From positions 1 to 64,000 of the forward strand of contig NW_026251759.1 in assembly GCF_025024155.1 (NCBI RefSeq): a DNA stretch of 64,000 nucleotides, read 5' to 3'. Shown here piece by piece: positions 1-10,779 of this stretch; the stretch's first letter is position 1, and the number at the start of each line of letters is the position of its first letter. The notes under the pieces were generated by a model. It saw only the letters and a list, made by a program, of their open reading frames with translations, was not told the DNA's origin and did no database searches. Both the position numbers and the translations under genes were made by a program. Origin of the DNA: Gamsiella multidivaricata (lineage: Eukaryota > Mortierellomycota > Mortierellomycetes > Mortierellales > Mortierellaceae).

Positions 1-1312
1 CACATTGTCCGTGTCCCCGAAGTGAATAACAAGAGTTTGTGCAAGACTGCAAACATCCGTTGCGAACTCCAGATCCTCCTATATCATGGCAAGAGGAGGA
101 CAATAAGAGTATGCCCTTGTTAACAGAATAGATAGATCATCGTTCAATATAGGCAGTTCAGGGATATACTAGCTACCATACCGATGATTTCCTGCATGAA
201 ACGAGCAACGGTATAAGTCCCTGAACGATATTATGGAACAGGACCGGCGAATGATAGTAGCCGAGAAGCATGAATCTCAGAACCAGCAGTACATCGTTTC
301 TACGTGCTTTAAAAGGAAGCTGTCTCGCGACTACAATAGAGCGAAGTAAGGTGCAGAGGCTTTAGAAACAGTTATTTCGAGATGTACTCCTTGAACTCTT
401 CATGCTCCCGTCCTTCTTACTTTTGTAGGCATTTTGGTCCGCCAGCTCTCGGAGCAAGATGAACTCTCCGCGTGATGCAAGGCTTTCCATGATCGCAACA
501 ATCCAAATGCCTGGTTAACACAGAAGACGCAATATGGAATAAATCATGATCAGAACTAGGGCTCGCCTCTCAAAATATGTCTCCTTCATTCTGCTTGTAG
601 TATTCGTCAAATCACTAGTACCAATTCCTGGTAAGTCAATCGACACAAGCCAGTTAATCAGCCTCTGCACTGTAAATTTGAGCCGCCATAGAGCCGTTGA
701 GTCCAAGTTTTGGATGAAGGGGTCAACAACTATATAGGAAGGATTTAACCCGTGCGGACAAAACTGTTAGTAAGAGAAAGGCATGCTTCCATAAAGTCGA
801 ATGGCGCCTACTACAACTGTTAGCTTGATTACCGGATGTATAGGTCCCAGGGATGGCCTGGAGTATGTACCCCGCTCCAATCGAGCACTCTCGCTCATCG
901 TTCGCAAGATTTAAGAACAGGTGGGATATCGTCATGATCACATTGTCAGGCCTTTAAACAGAACAGCAGATCAATCCGTCAGGCTGTTATTCTTAATAAT
1001 CGGGACGACATAAATTTCCTCAACGCGCTCGATAAGTCTGCTTACACGTTTTCCCAGCATTGCTGGAGCAATGAGATAGCGTTCTTGGAAGGCAACAAGT
1101 CACCTTGGGATTCTGAGGCAGATAAAATCGGCATATTTGCAAGATGATCCACCAGAAACTAATCATAAAAGGCGAATCGTCTGTCAGGACTTATGCATTT
1201 TCATCCAGGCGCTGCATCGAAAAACCATCTCATGCTAGGCTACCTCGATGTAATTGCTCGTGGCAAAGGGCCGTGTTGCTGGCAGTGCGACGAACATGGC
1301 AATAAAGAGGCA
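1..1312. other. No recognisable gene, upstream 1.3 kb
   Basis: No open frame here longer than about 70 codons resembles a known family, and no clear repeat or RNA gene was seen. Low-scoring short frames occur on both strands. The stretch may hold the 3' UTR of the minus-strand gene that ends near 1313, or further exons of it that could not be joined. Confidence 0.4.
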
Positions 1313-2126
1313 CTATAAAACGCAGATCCGAGGAATGTCGTCAAATGATGTTTTCAGCAGCAATGCGTCCAACACAGCAAGCTATTCAGAGATAACGAAA
1401 ATACCTGTATTGGGTATTCTAGCGGTGGTGTAGCATGAATACAGGTTTTCTCCGCAAATGCCTGCAGAGTCGCCATATCCTTCTCAAAATCCTGTTTCTC
1501 CTCCTCCGTCAAAGTTATCGCTGTTATTAAATAGACCGCTTGCTGTCAGTCCAATGTCACCTCTCGAACAAACATCCAGAGCAGCAAAGGTAGCACTGCT
1601 AGGCCTGCCTCTAACCTTCTTTTCGTCTTGCGACGGATATGACAAGTGGAATGTTCCTGGCATAGTCCTGCTTCTAAACAATAGAGGGAAGATGATGGCG
1701 CACTCAGTGGCAGAAATATTGATTTTTGAACGTGATCAATCAAGCAGAAGTGCTTACGTACAGTGTTAGTGTCCGATACTAGGTTTTCAAACCAGTCGTT
1801 GTGAGAGCGGGCCCAAAAGAGATCACGATGGGCGGTGCTTACAGCGAGAAGGATGCGATCTCCAGTCTGGTTCTCGAGTGCATTTTGGTGCTGAAGAGTG
1901 AAAAATGTACATACGGTCAATGTACGTGATCTCCGCCAATGCATTCCGGTATTACACAGCCAGTTAAGCGTACTGCTGCTTTCAGTTCCAGGCCAAGGTC
2001 CAGCAAAATGGAAGCGTCAGGCTTGTCGAGTGTTGCAATCTGTGTGAGCAGTTTGATGATAGCGGTCCTCTTGACATTTTCCTGCAAGGTTGGGCTATGA
2101 AGGATGCCTTTGATGACGGCTTCCAT
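1313..2126 (-). CDS. Unidentified helical protein, multi-exon
   Basis: A spliced minus-strand frame begins with MEAVIKGIL at 2126. Proposed exons are 2126-1974, 1890-1762, 1673-1616 and one starting at 1520; all three introns between them have GT-AG borders and keep phase. The product is leucine-rich and probably alpha-helical. Coherent segments include TAIIKLLTQIATLDKP, WARSHNDWFENL, DYARNIPLVISVARR and LTEEEKQDFEKDM. A last exon containing LDALLLKTSFDDIPRI and ending at a TAG at 1313 is likely, but its upstream splice junction is unclear: the only GT donor in phase leaves a 23-nt intron, so a GC donor or another arrangement is needed. The family was not recognised. Its start lies 256 bp from the RAD17 start, so the two genes share a divergent promoter. 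Confidence 0.5.
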
Positions 2127-2382
2127 GGTGAAGAACAGTTGCGAAGTAGCAGAGGACATGAACCCCTTTGCAAGGGATCGCCCAAAGTGGCTTTTGGGCA
2201 ACTGTGGAAAGGGTCCCAGCGCGCGAGGGGAAGGGGGGCGATGCACGCAACCACTTGTCTTTGTGCGGTCGCCATACATGTATAGTAGCTTTTGAGCCCT
2301 CAGCCCATTCAGATCGGGGATCACTCACACTACACCAAGTCCTATACACCGAACGAACCACAGCTGCTGCATCAACATACTC
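2127..2382. promoter_or_regulatory. Divergent promoter, unknown gene / RAD17
   Basis: These 256 bp separate two divergently oriented start codons and must hold the promoters and leaders of both genes. No TATA box was recognised. This is inferred from layout only. Confidence 0.4.
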
Positions 2383-5300
2383 ATGCCGCCAAAGCGAACG
2401 AGAGTAGGTGCTCATCAAATCAACTTTGGACGGACACAGGACACTACGAACTTTGTTACGCTGCAGTCCAACTAACCACTTCTTCTCATCTTCTTCTCAC
2501 TAGAACAAGTCGCCATCGTCACCAACGCGAAAGGTTCCGACTAGAAATGCCAAAACGCGTTCGGCTGCCAGTACGGCATCAATGTACAAGAACGCGGAGG
2601 CGTATCTTGAATCGGCGTCGGATGAATACTCGGATCAAATCAGCGATCCCGAAGACGCGGTGTCGGAGAGCGACACGATAGGAGTCAGCGACACAAACAA
2701 TGAGGATGAATACGATGATGAGGATGAGGATATATTCGACAAACCGGCCAAGACACGGTCGAGGAGAACCCAGAGAGCCACAGAACCTTCCAGCACTTCC
2801 AGTAAAGCCGGAGGCGCATCAAACAGGAAAGCACCCGCGACTGAAAAGGGCAAAGGGCGTGTACAAAGGACTTCGCCAACAACAACATCAACAGGAGCGA
2901 CGCGCAAAGCGGCGCCACCGTCAAAGCCAACTCCTCCACCAAAAGTAGCCCCGCCAGCAACCACGGCCGCAAAGAGAAAAGCCAGTCAGGTCAGGTTTGT
3001 GCCGCTGGTTTCGAGTCCCGCTTCCTCTTCATCCTCGAGGACGACCGCTGCCACATCAACAGCATCGTCTCCGTCCATACATACCAAAGCAAACCCAGAG
3101 ACCTCAGGTACCTGAGCCTGAACGTTCTTCAGTCATTTTCGAGGGAAATCTGAGGTGAGGAGGTTCCTAATAATGTTATGTCTCTCTCATATCAGATCAA
3201 AACCAACGGAGCGACCAATGGACAGAAAAGTACGCGCCGTCGGACATAGAGGAGGTTGCGGTACATCATGGAAAAATCGCAAGTGTCAGAGAGTGGTTAG
3301 AGACGTATACTGTACGTTGCCTACGACTATGTTATGCTGTTTTGTCAAGATTCTAAGGAGCATGATAGCTGACGAGACTCTCCTGTATTCATAACGAATA
3401 GGATCCAAGCAACAGACAGCAAGATGTGTCTGGAGGGGCGATTTTAGTGTTGAGCGGACCTGCAGGATCAGGAAAGACAACCGTGCTCAAGATGCTGGCG
3501 CAAGAAATAGACCTTACTATTGTCGAGTGGGCAAATTCCGTCAACGAAAACAATGTTGTTCAGCGACCAGTAATGCCTGGCGAGGATAGCTGGAGAGCCA
3601 CGTCGATTGACGAAGGTACATTGCCGTAGCAAAAAAACCACGATTATCCCGGCGGGCCGAGGATAATGGCCTGACATCCTATTCTATTATATATCTTGAT
3701 AGAATATATACCAGTCATGAGGACGTTCCAAGAATTTTTCTCAAGGGCGCAGCGTTTCAATCCCATATTGACCTCTAGGGACCTGTCTCAGTCCAGCCAG
3801 AGTACAGGAGCTCAGGCAGGCTTCTCGGCGTCGATGTCTGCCTCAGGAAGGAAGAACGTCATTTTGATAGAGGATCTTCCGCCGATCACAGCAGTATCTT
3901 CACGGAAAATATTTCAGGAGACGATTGCAAAGTTCGCCAACTCTAGAATCAGCTCTTCATCAGTTCTGGTCCTTATTGTCAGTGATGTTTTTACAAAGCA
4001 GAGCACTGAGCTGTTGTTTTCAAACACCAACGAGAACAGGGACCCAGCCATGACGATCAGGGTACTTCTTCCGTCCACAGTTCTGGATAAGATTGATTCT
4101 GGAGGCAGAGGATGTGCCAGAGTTAAACAGATCAAGTAAGAACCGGATTATATGGACGCCAGAAGATATCATACCGCTGTCATTCACAGTCTGATAATAA
4201 CCTGCGTTTACGTTCTCAAGATTCAATCCAATAGCACCAACAATCATGACGAAGGCGATTCGGAAATTGATCAACAAAGAGTTCAAGGCTTCGCATGCAC
4301 ATGCACCGGACACGGCGGAAATAGAGCAAGCGATCAAGATGCACGATGGCGATATTAGGGCGGTCATCAACTCGCTACAGTTCCTGTGCTATATACCAGC
4401 AAAGAAACGAAAGCGCTATAGAGAGGCAGCAATATTACAGGAGGAAAACCAGAAGAACGTCCACGATTCGGAAAATAAGCACGTTTCATTGTTTTTTCCG
4501 ATGGGGGGAGCTATGATTTGAAATTGTTTGCCGGCTGTTTTCTGATGACGCGTGCTGTTTATCTCTTTAGAATCACGCAAGGGCAGGATTCATCACTTGG
4601 AGTCTTCCACGCCGTTGCCAAAGTGCTATACAACAGGCGTATGCTCGATACCTGCGATTTTCTAGACACAATCGAATTTTACGTGCGGGTGTGACAAATG
4701 TACTAACGAGACATGAGATTATTGCCTTTCTTCGGCTCTATAGGCGACTGGAAAGCGCCGCATGTCGAATTCGATAGCGACATCGTAAAGGTTCCGCCGC
4801 AAGCCTGGACTATGCGACGTCCGCCCTTGCCCTTCAATCCAGACAAGGTAAGTTGCAATGTCATTATAACAGCTTTCTAAGCTTTAGGTCTTATTGAAAC
4901 GCGATTGACATTTTTGGCAAAAAACAGGACTTGATTGAGAAGCTTCCGATTGAGCCTGACTTGTACACGCTCATGCTGTACCAGAACTATACTCGGCATA
5001 TGCACACGATCGAGGAGTGTCACACAGCAATGGAGTATTTATGCATCGCCGACCGTTTCTCTCACTCGTCCGGAAGCAGCGCCAACTACACGCAGATGAT
5101 TCAGATGCAGCCATACATGACATCGCTGGCGGTTCGCGGGCTGTTGTTTGCCCCAACCTCGGCAAGTCCGACATCCAATGTTGGAGGAGCAAAGAAGCAC
5201 TGGTGGCCGGAGCTCTTTGCCGTAAACAGGATCATGCATGCCAATGACGAGATGTTTTTGGAAGTTGCAGTTGACCTTTTGGGAGAAGAGGCCAAAGGAC

Positions 5301-5842
5301 TCTCTGCAGGACATGTCACAGGACCTGGTATGCTGCTGCTTCTAATGCCGCGCTGTTTTTTTCTGTTTTTCAAGCAAACCCCCCGGCTATTATCATGTGA
5401 CGTTGGCGCTAACAGAAAACTCGCTCCGACTGCTTGCGTGGATATAGGCTTATTCCCGAAACGTGTAGTGCGTGAGGAGCTGGTGCCCATGCTTCACAAG
5501 TGTATGAGGATGAATCCTTATATGCCAATCTTCAGCAAGTCACTTCGACCTAGCTCCAAGGCCTTTGTTCGGGATGGGGCGGGCAACTACGGCAGGAAAA
5601 CTGGAGTAATCAAGAAGGAGTTTGGAGAGGGCGATGAGGGGTTCCTGGAGGATGTGACGGACACTTCCCCCAGTGCTGAGGCTGGCGTTGTGGATGAGAT
5701 TGTCGATGAGTCTATGGAGAAAATCGGCACGGGGTCCGGATGGGACAGTAGAGTGAAGCAGGATCAGCAGAAGAAGCAACGGGATCAGCTCACATATGAG
5801 GTTGAACATGACGAGGATCCCATTGAAGACTTTTCAGAATGA
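2383..5842 (+). CDS. RAD17: RAD17 checkpoint clamp loader
   Basis: RAD17/Rad24 replaces Rfc1 in the clamp loader that places the 9-1-1 ring at damaged DNA in the nucleus. Ten exons fit: 2383-2403, 2504-3107, 3196-3311, 3402-3615, 3703-4135, 4221-4478, 4571-4638, 4744-4847, 4928-5327 and 5448-5842. They sum to 2613 nt, an open frame of 870 residues. The N-terminus is basic (MPPKRTR), then acidic and low-complexity. The core starts with the family motif WTEKYAPSDIEEVAVHHGKI. Walker A is GPAGSGKTT, Walker B is VILIEDLP, and FNPIAPTIMTKAI and DSSLGVFHAVAKVLY are further RAD17 blocks. The C-terminus ends in the acidic DEDPIEDFSE tail. It is longer than human RAD17 (about 680 residues) because of the N-terminal extension. 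The 4479-4570 intron needs a GC-AG border to keep frame. Confidence 0.93.
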
Positions 5843-6320
5843 TTGACATAGCTCACTCTACGGCTCTCTCTCTCCCTCTCTCTCTCGCATACTCCTCGCT
5901 ATACTACTTCACTGTATACTACTCAGATGCAGCCCTCCCACGCTGCCAACAAATTTTGGATGTAACACTATTGTGGCAATATTGACGATCAATGTCTGTG
6001 CGTCCATGCAAAAAAATCTGGATCAGGTGATAAAAAGGAAAATGTGAGAAGAGGCCGGTCCTAATCAAAAAAGGTCCAGCCGACATGGAGGATATGTCAA
6101 TCGTACATGGTGACTATGACGATTGGTGGTTTAAATGGGATCTGAGGCACGTACGTGGAGACATGGCTTCTTTGCTATTGGTACAGATAACGCAACCTCA
6201 GGCTAGGATACATTTGTCAACTTTCCTTTTCGGGTACCAATGGATCGTTGGAGTCGTCTCTTTGGTCTGACCGCAGCCAAACCTTATTCCTGCCGATTAC
6301 GTATCAGCTCGTTGGACGTC
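5843..6320. other. RAD17-MBF1 intergenic
   Basis: Non-coding. It holds a CT microsatellite just after the RAD17 stop (about 5866-5886), the presumed RAD17 3' UTR and the upstream part of the MBF1 promoter. No gene was seen; the short plus-strand frame at 6085-6270 has no recognisable content. Confidence 0.5.
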
Positions 6321-6330
6321 TTTATATAAA
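6321..6330 (+). promoter_or_regulatory. TATA box of MBF1
   Basis: The sequence tttatataaa lies about 135 bp before the MBF1 start codon. A CT-rich tract (about 6397-6445), typical of fungal transcription starts, follows it. The placement fits a strongly expressed housekeeping gene. Confidence 0.55.
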
Positions 6331-6464
6331 GGGACGACGGCCACCGATTCCTTCTTCATCTCACAACTCATCACTTTAACACCCAACCTCATCACCCTCC
6401 TCTCTCTCCTTCATTTTTTAGCTCCTTTCTCCCTCTCCCCCTCTCACTTATACACACCACAAGA

Positions 6465-7058
6465 ATGTCTGGAAATGTTGGCTGGGATGACGAGATTGTG
6501 CTTCGCAAGCGTTCGGACCATGCGAAGGTGACCCGCACCGCTTCCGACATCAATGCAGCCCGTCGTGCTGGTGCAGTCGTATCAACAGAACGTAAGGTTG
6601 TGACCAATGCAGGACATGTTGGCGAGGACTTTAGGAGGATTGCCAAGCTGGCAGAGACGGACGAGATTGTCGCACCCAAGGCGGTCTCGATGGACGTCGG
6701 AAAGGCCATTGCCAAGGCCAGGATCGAAAAGAAGATGAACCAGAAGGAATTGGGCGTCAAGGTCAACGAGAAGCAGACAGTCGTAAGTTATTCATTCATT
6801 CATTCTTTTGTTTCTTTTGGTGTTGGATAGAGAGGCGATCTTTTTTTTTTTTTTTTTTTTTTTTTTTGGTCTTCTTGTGCTAACAATAATGTCCTGATTT
6901 TGGAATCAATTAAATAACAGATCAACGACTATGAGGCTGGCCGTGCTGTACCGAACCAACAGATTCTCGGAAAGTTGGAGCGCGCTCTTGGAGTGAAGCT
7001 GCGCGGCAAGGACATTGGATCGCCATTGACCTTTGGCAAGAACAAGGACACTGCCTAA
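6465..7058 (+). CDS. MBF1: Multiprotein-bridging factor 1
   Basis: MBF1 is a small conserved coactivator that links DNA-bound regulators such as Gcn4 to TBP; it also helps prevent ribosomal frameshifting on stalled ribosomes. Two exons, 6465-6782 and 6921-7058, encode 151 residues, the usual length. The N-terminal MBF1 domain starts [15 protein letters not shown] and is followed by the RRAGA(V) segment. The C-terminal Cro/C1-type helix-turn-helix runs from [20 protein letters not shown] through [20 protein letters not shown] to [10 protein letters not shown]. The single intron holds a 27-base poly(T) tract just before a normal acceptor, aataacag. Confidence 0.96.
6841..6867. repeat. Poly(T) tract in MBF1 intron
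   Basis: Twenty-seven consecutive T lie inside the MBF1 intron. Similar runs occur in the ARPC5 intron and in intergenic DNA of this window. Confidence 0.9.
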
Positions 7059-7724
7059 AATCATCGACTGCGCACAAGGACGAATAGGCGCGGGAGATCT
7101 CGAAAATCGATGGCAAAATCTAATCCAATCCAAGCACCAAGCAAACACAAAAAAAACCAAAAAAACATGCTGCGCCTGCACCGACATATCTTATCTTGTA
7201 AAACTATGGACTCTGTACATCAATAATTGCGAACACAGCATCTTTTGGGCAAAAAAAAAAAAAAAGGGACTGCGGCAACCTTTGCAGACTAGGCTTTGTC
7301 TTTGCACAGACGCAACCTTTTCCTTTGCTTTTGCCATTGCTAGGAGTCCAGCATATGTTGTATATAGAATTGACCATTAAAGCAACATCTGGATACTCTT
7401 TCGCAAAATAAATACAAAGAAAAAAGAAAAAGGAAAAGGGAAAGGAAAAAAGGGTGTTGATTGGTGTTCAATGATGCGATTGGTTCATGCTGGAATGTTA
7501 AAAGGTCCTCTTTTTTTCAAGGAAAAGTAAATATGCCTTGAGAACAAAAGGGGGTCAGGGATTTTGTCCCAGATCAGATTGTCTCCCAGCAGTGAGTGCA
7601 CAGTGGAAATCCGCACATCTGCGCACCTATTATGTCACCGAAGTGACTTCTAAGCGTCGCATACGACATGGGAAATCATCAGGGGGAGTGTGGGGGCGGC
7701 ACACAAAAAAAACTAGTCTGACTA
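7059..7724. other. Convergent 3' region, MBF1 / Fanzor locus
   Basis: Non-coding DNA between two convergent genes. It holds the MBF1 3' UTR with several A-rich stretches and aataaa-like signals near 7407. The minus-strand part next to the Fanzor stop codon is where a guide (omega) RNA scaffold could lie, because TnpB and Fanzor loci commonly carry it at the 3' end. No secondary-structure signal was established by eye. Confidence 0.45.
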
Positions 7725-9647
7725 CTATTCCTCGCGGGGTCGGCGCGTCCTCTGGAGAATCGCCATGATCTGTTCCTCCTCCTCCAAAGCCTTTCTCTTG
7801 GATGCCTTTTGGGTGCTGTCTTGGACGCTATCGAGAGTGCAGTTGTCGATGCTACTACTGCTACTGCTGGTTCCCTCAAAAGCTTGATGGTCCTTTTCCT
7901 CAGCGCCCCCGGTGGTCTCCGTCTTCATCCACGGATAATTTCCCTCCTCGTCTACCGGCTGCAGGTACAAAGGCCGCTGTTGGTGGAGCAGATGTCCTTG
8001 GACGGCATTCACCATGTTGTGGGCCGCCATCTCATCCCTGTGGAATGGAGTTCCGCAGTCCTCGCAGAAGAGCCTTCGGATAGACACCTGGGAAACAAAT
8101 GTGTGGCAACGGGGGCATTTCTTGGGGCTGTAATATTCATTAACACCAAGAACGATGTAACTAAGCGACCTGCCCTAAAGAGCGATGACGGTGAAATGTG
8201 TGAAAGTCAATAAATGAACTATCTGTCGTAGGGACAAGAAATCGCCAGAGGAGTGAAACACTTACCAGGGGCACAAAGAATGCCAGAAAGGAGTCGTGGA
8301 GTGATGTGAGGCGCGAGCAACTGCTGAATTGACCAAGTCCAATGCCAATCACCACCATGTTCTTTTCCTCTCTTTTGGCGCCTATCGATCCCCCCACCGA
8401 CCTCAGCAAACTGTTTGCGATTACCAGGTACTCCTCCTCCCGTGCACGTTGGGCATCCCATTCGTGGCTCTGGTAGAGCCTGTTCGAGCCATTGTAAAAA
8501 CTGCTCAAGCGCTGCTCGACCATCTCGAGCTGCTGAACGTACTGCCCAACGCTTGCATCTGGCCCGCGGAGCGGTGGGAGGTCTGACTCAATCTCTTGGA
8601 TCGATTGAGTTGCACCTTCCGGTACCACCCGTTTTTGCTCCTCTGTCCATCTTCGGAACTTGAATGTGGGTTGGTACACGGCCTTCTGGTTAACAGATAT
8701 GTTGTAGTATGTCTCTGGATAGGGCGGATCAATCAAAGAGGCAGCAGAGTTCGTCCCAGAGGCGGCTGTGGAGATCAAAGAGGCAGGAGTGACCCTGTGG
8801 GTAGTAGGGGTTGGGAAAGCAGAGGTCGTCACGACATGCCCTTTTCCTTTTTTGTCGTTGATCGGACGGTCTGTATCTGGTAGGAAGGCGCTTCCAGCTA
8901 CAACATAGGCTTGACCAATATCCAGACACAAAATCTTGATCTTTTCTGGAGGGCAATGCGGCCAGAGTCGAGTGACATCGTCCTTGGCCTTTATGACATT
9001 CCAGATCTCCTGCAAGTAATAGTCGGTACCTCCAACCGTTGACGTCAGGCGAGGGGGCAAAATGGCATCTGCCAGCCTTCGATATCGAACTGCTTGCAAC
9101 TCCCTTAACTTGTAGGCAGACAGCTGAAGCCTGAAGCCATTGGTGTGGAAAGATCCTGTCAGAACATATCCCTTGAGGCTGTAATTTCGAGGGTCAAAGT
9201 TGGAATCACGGATGGCAGACAAATGGTTCCTCGCATCCAAAAGGGACATGTTGGTGATTGCGCTTCGGTATCCCAGCTTCCCTCGTTGCCGAACAGTGAG
9301 ACCAGTAGGAGTGACGTCTGCAATAAGGCTCTTGATTAGGAACCCTGGCTCTTGATCTGGTAACTATATGGTTATCACGTCTTCTCCGAGGAGCAGCTCG
9401 GAAATGTGACCCTTGCCAACTCCAGAATCCGAGTTTTAAGGAGCGGTCGTTTCCAGCATAAAGTGACGAGCTCTCGCTCCGAGAACGAGACAAAACCATC
9501 CTTTGCCGAAGATAGTGGGGCAATCTTCCGCCTGTTGCCGCTCATCATGTTGAATGTCAGAAAGTTCTCCACGGCTGTCAACTCGTTATGGATCTCCAAG
9601 TCGTATCCAACTACTTCCGGTCTGCCTTTTTTTTGCCAACCCTTGAG
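7725..9647 (-). other. Fanzor / TnpB-like RuvC nuclease segment
   Basis: This is the C-terminal half of the composite locus. It contains SGNRRKIAPLSS and FVSFSERELV, then QEPGFLIKSLIADVTPTGLT and RLQLSAYKLRELQAVRYRRL. RuvC-I is ILCLDIGQAYVVAGSA, with the catalytic Asp near 8920. RuvC-II is MVVIGIGLGQFSS. The last exon (8174-7725) has the zinc-ribbon/RuvC-III block: VNEYYSPKKCPRCHTF, then FCEDCGTPFHRDEMAAHNM. The two CxxC pairs and HRD motif are diagnostic of TnpB/Fanzor. The tail is Ser-rich and then Lys/Glu-rich. A TAG at 9364-9366 and a TGA at 9375-9377 break the frame between the first part and RuvC-I. Confidence 0.82.
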
Positions 9648-10779
9648 CTGTTGTTGATAAAGCGACCATCTTGTATTAGAAAAATTCCTAATGTCATGCT
9701 ACAAAATTCATTCAAGAAATACACTTGTTACCTGCTCTTGTAGTTCAATCGCTCCATTGCGATAAATACGTTTGAGCTCAGCGCCCAGCTGAGTAGACAC
9801 ACTCCGTACTAGCTCCGAAGGTGAGAAAGGTGTGCTCTGGCGTATAGCACTTGTTAGCCTTGGGGGAGTGTACAAGTTCAGCTCCTGTAATCGCCCAATG
9901 AAGCCAGTAACAAGTTTGCCAACGCCTCGATTCGTGGGAGGATTGCCCGAATAAAGATGTCGTAGAAAGGCATAAAGGAACTGACTACTGGAACTGTCAG
10001 GCTCGTCATCGATGTCGTCGTCAGTGTGATTCTCACTACTGTCCTGGCCGTCATCTGCATCCTTGAGTTCTACCCTTGGGCATAATCCATCGAGATAGTC
10101 TTGGTCCTTTGGTTGCATATAACCAGCCGCCATGCTTTCCATGTACAGAGCAATGAGTCTCTGAGCACGTCGTTTGGTCTTGTTGGCCTCTCCAACGGCC
10201 TCCCGCAAGCAGTCAATCATTTCGTCAGCGACGTCCGCCCTGGTTTTCAATGCCGCCCTGATGTTTGTTTGTATAGTGCCGATACGAAGAGTCGCCTTTG
10301 GGTGCTCCCATTTCAGCCCATTCCAGAGCTGTCGCTTGTCCATGGATTCAATAGGTGTTGGTGGCTTCGATGGCTTCTTGACTGGCTTCTTAGCTGGCTT
10401 CTTAGCTGGCTTCTTAGCTGGCTTCGTTGGGGTCAACTTGTTCTCAACTTTCTCCAAAGGACTCTCAGGCAGCTCGGTCCATGGCTTCCATTTGTAGCGC
10501 TTCATTGCCTGTGGAGGTTCGTGCGTTACTGTTTTCGTCCTGGTTTTAAAGGAGTAGCGAGGGCGAGGAGGAGGTGTGGTACTCGAATCCTTGCTGTCCT
10601 TCGGAGGCGGGCGGTCGATGGTGCGGTACCTGTTGAACTTTTGAGAGGATCGATGTCGAGGTGGAGAACCGGGGGACAACGCACTAATTACTAAAATGGA
10701 GAAAGAAGAAAGGAATTAATAAAACACTGCAAATGCAATTGTCATCACAGACAAACTGAAATGTGTTGGTGAGGCATAC

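Noticed and set aside
10101..10694. 197-codon plus-strand frame
   Set aside because: It lies antisense to the linker and N-terminal Fanzor exon of the composite locus; its LLSWLLSWL repeats mirror the Lys/Pro repeat.
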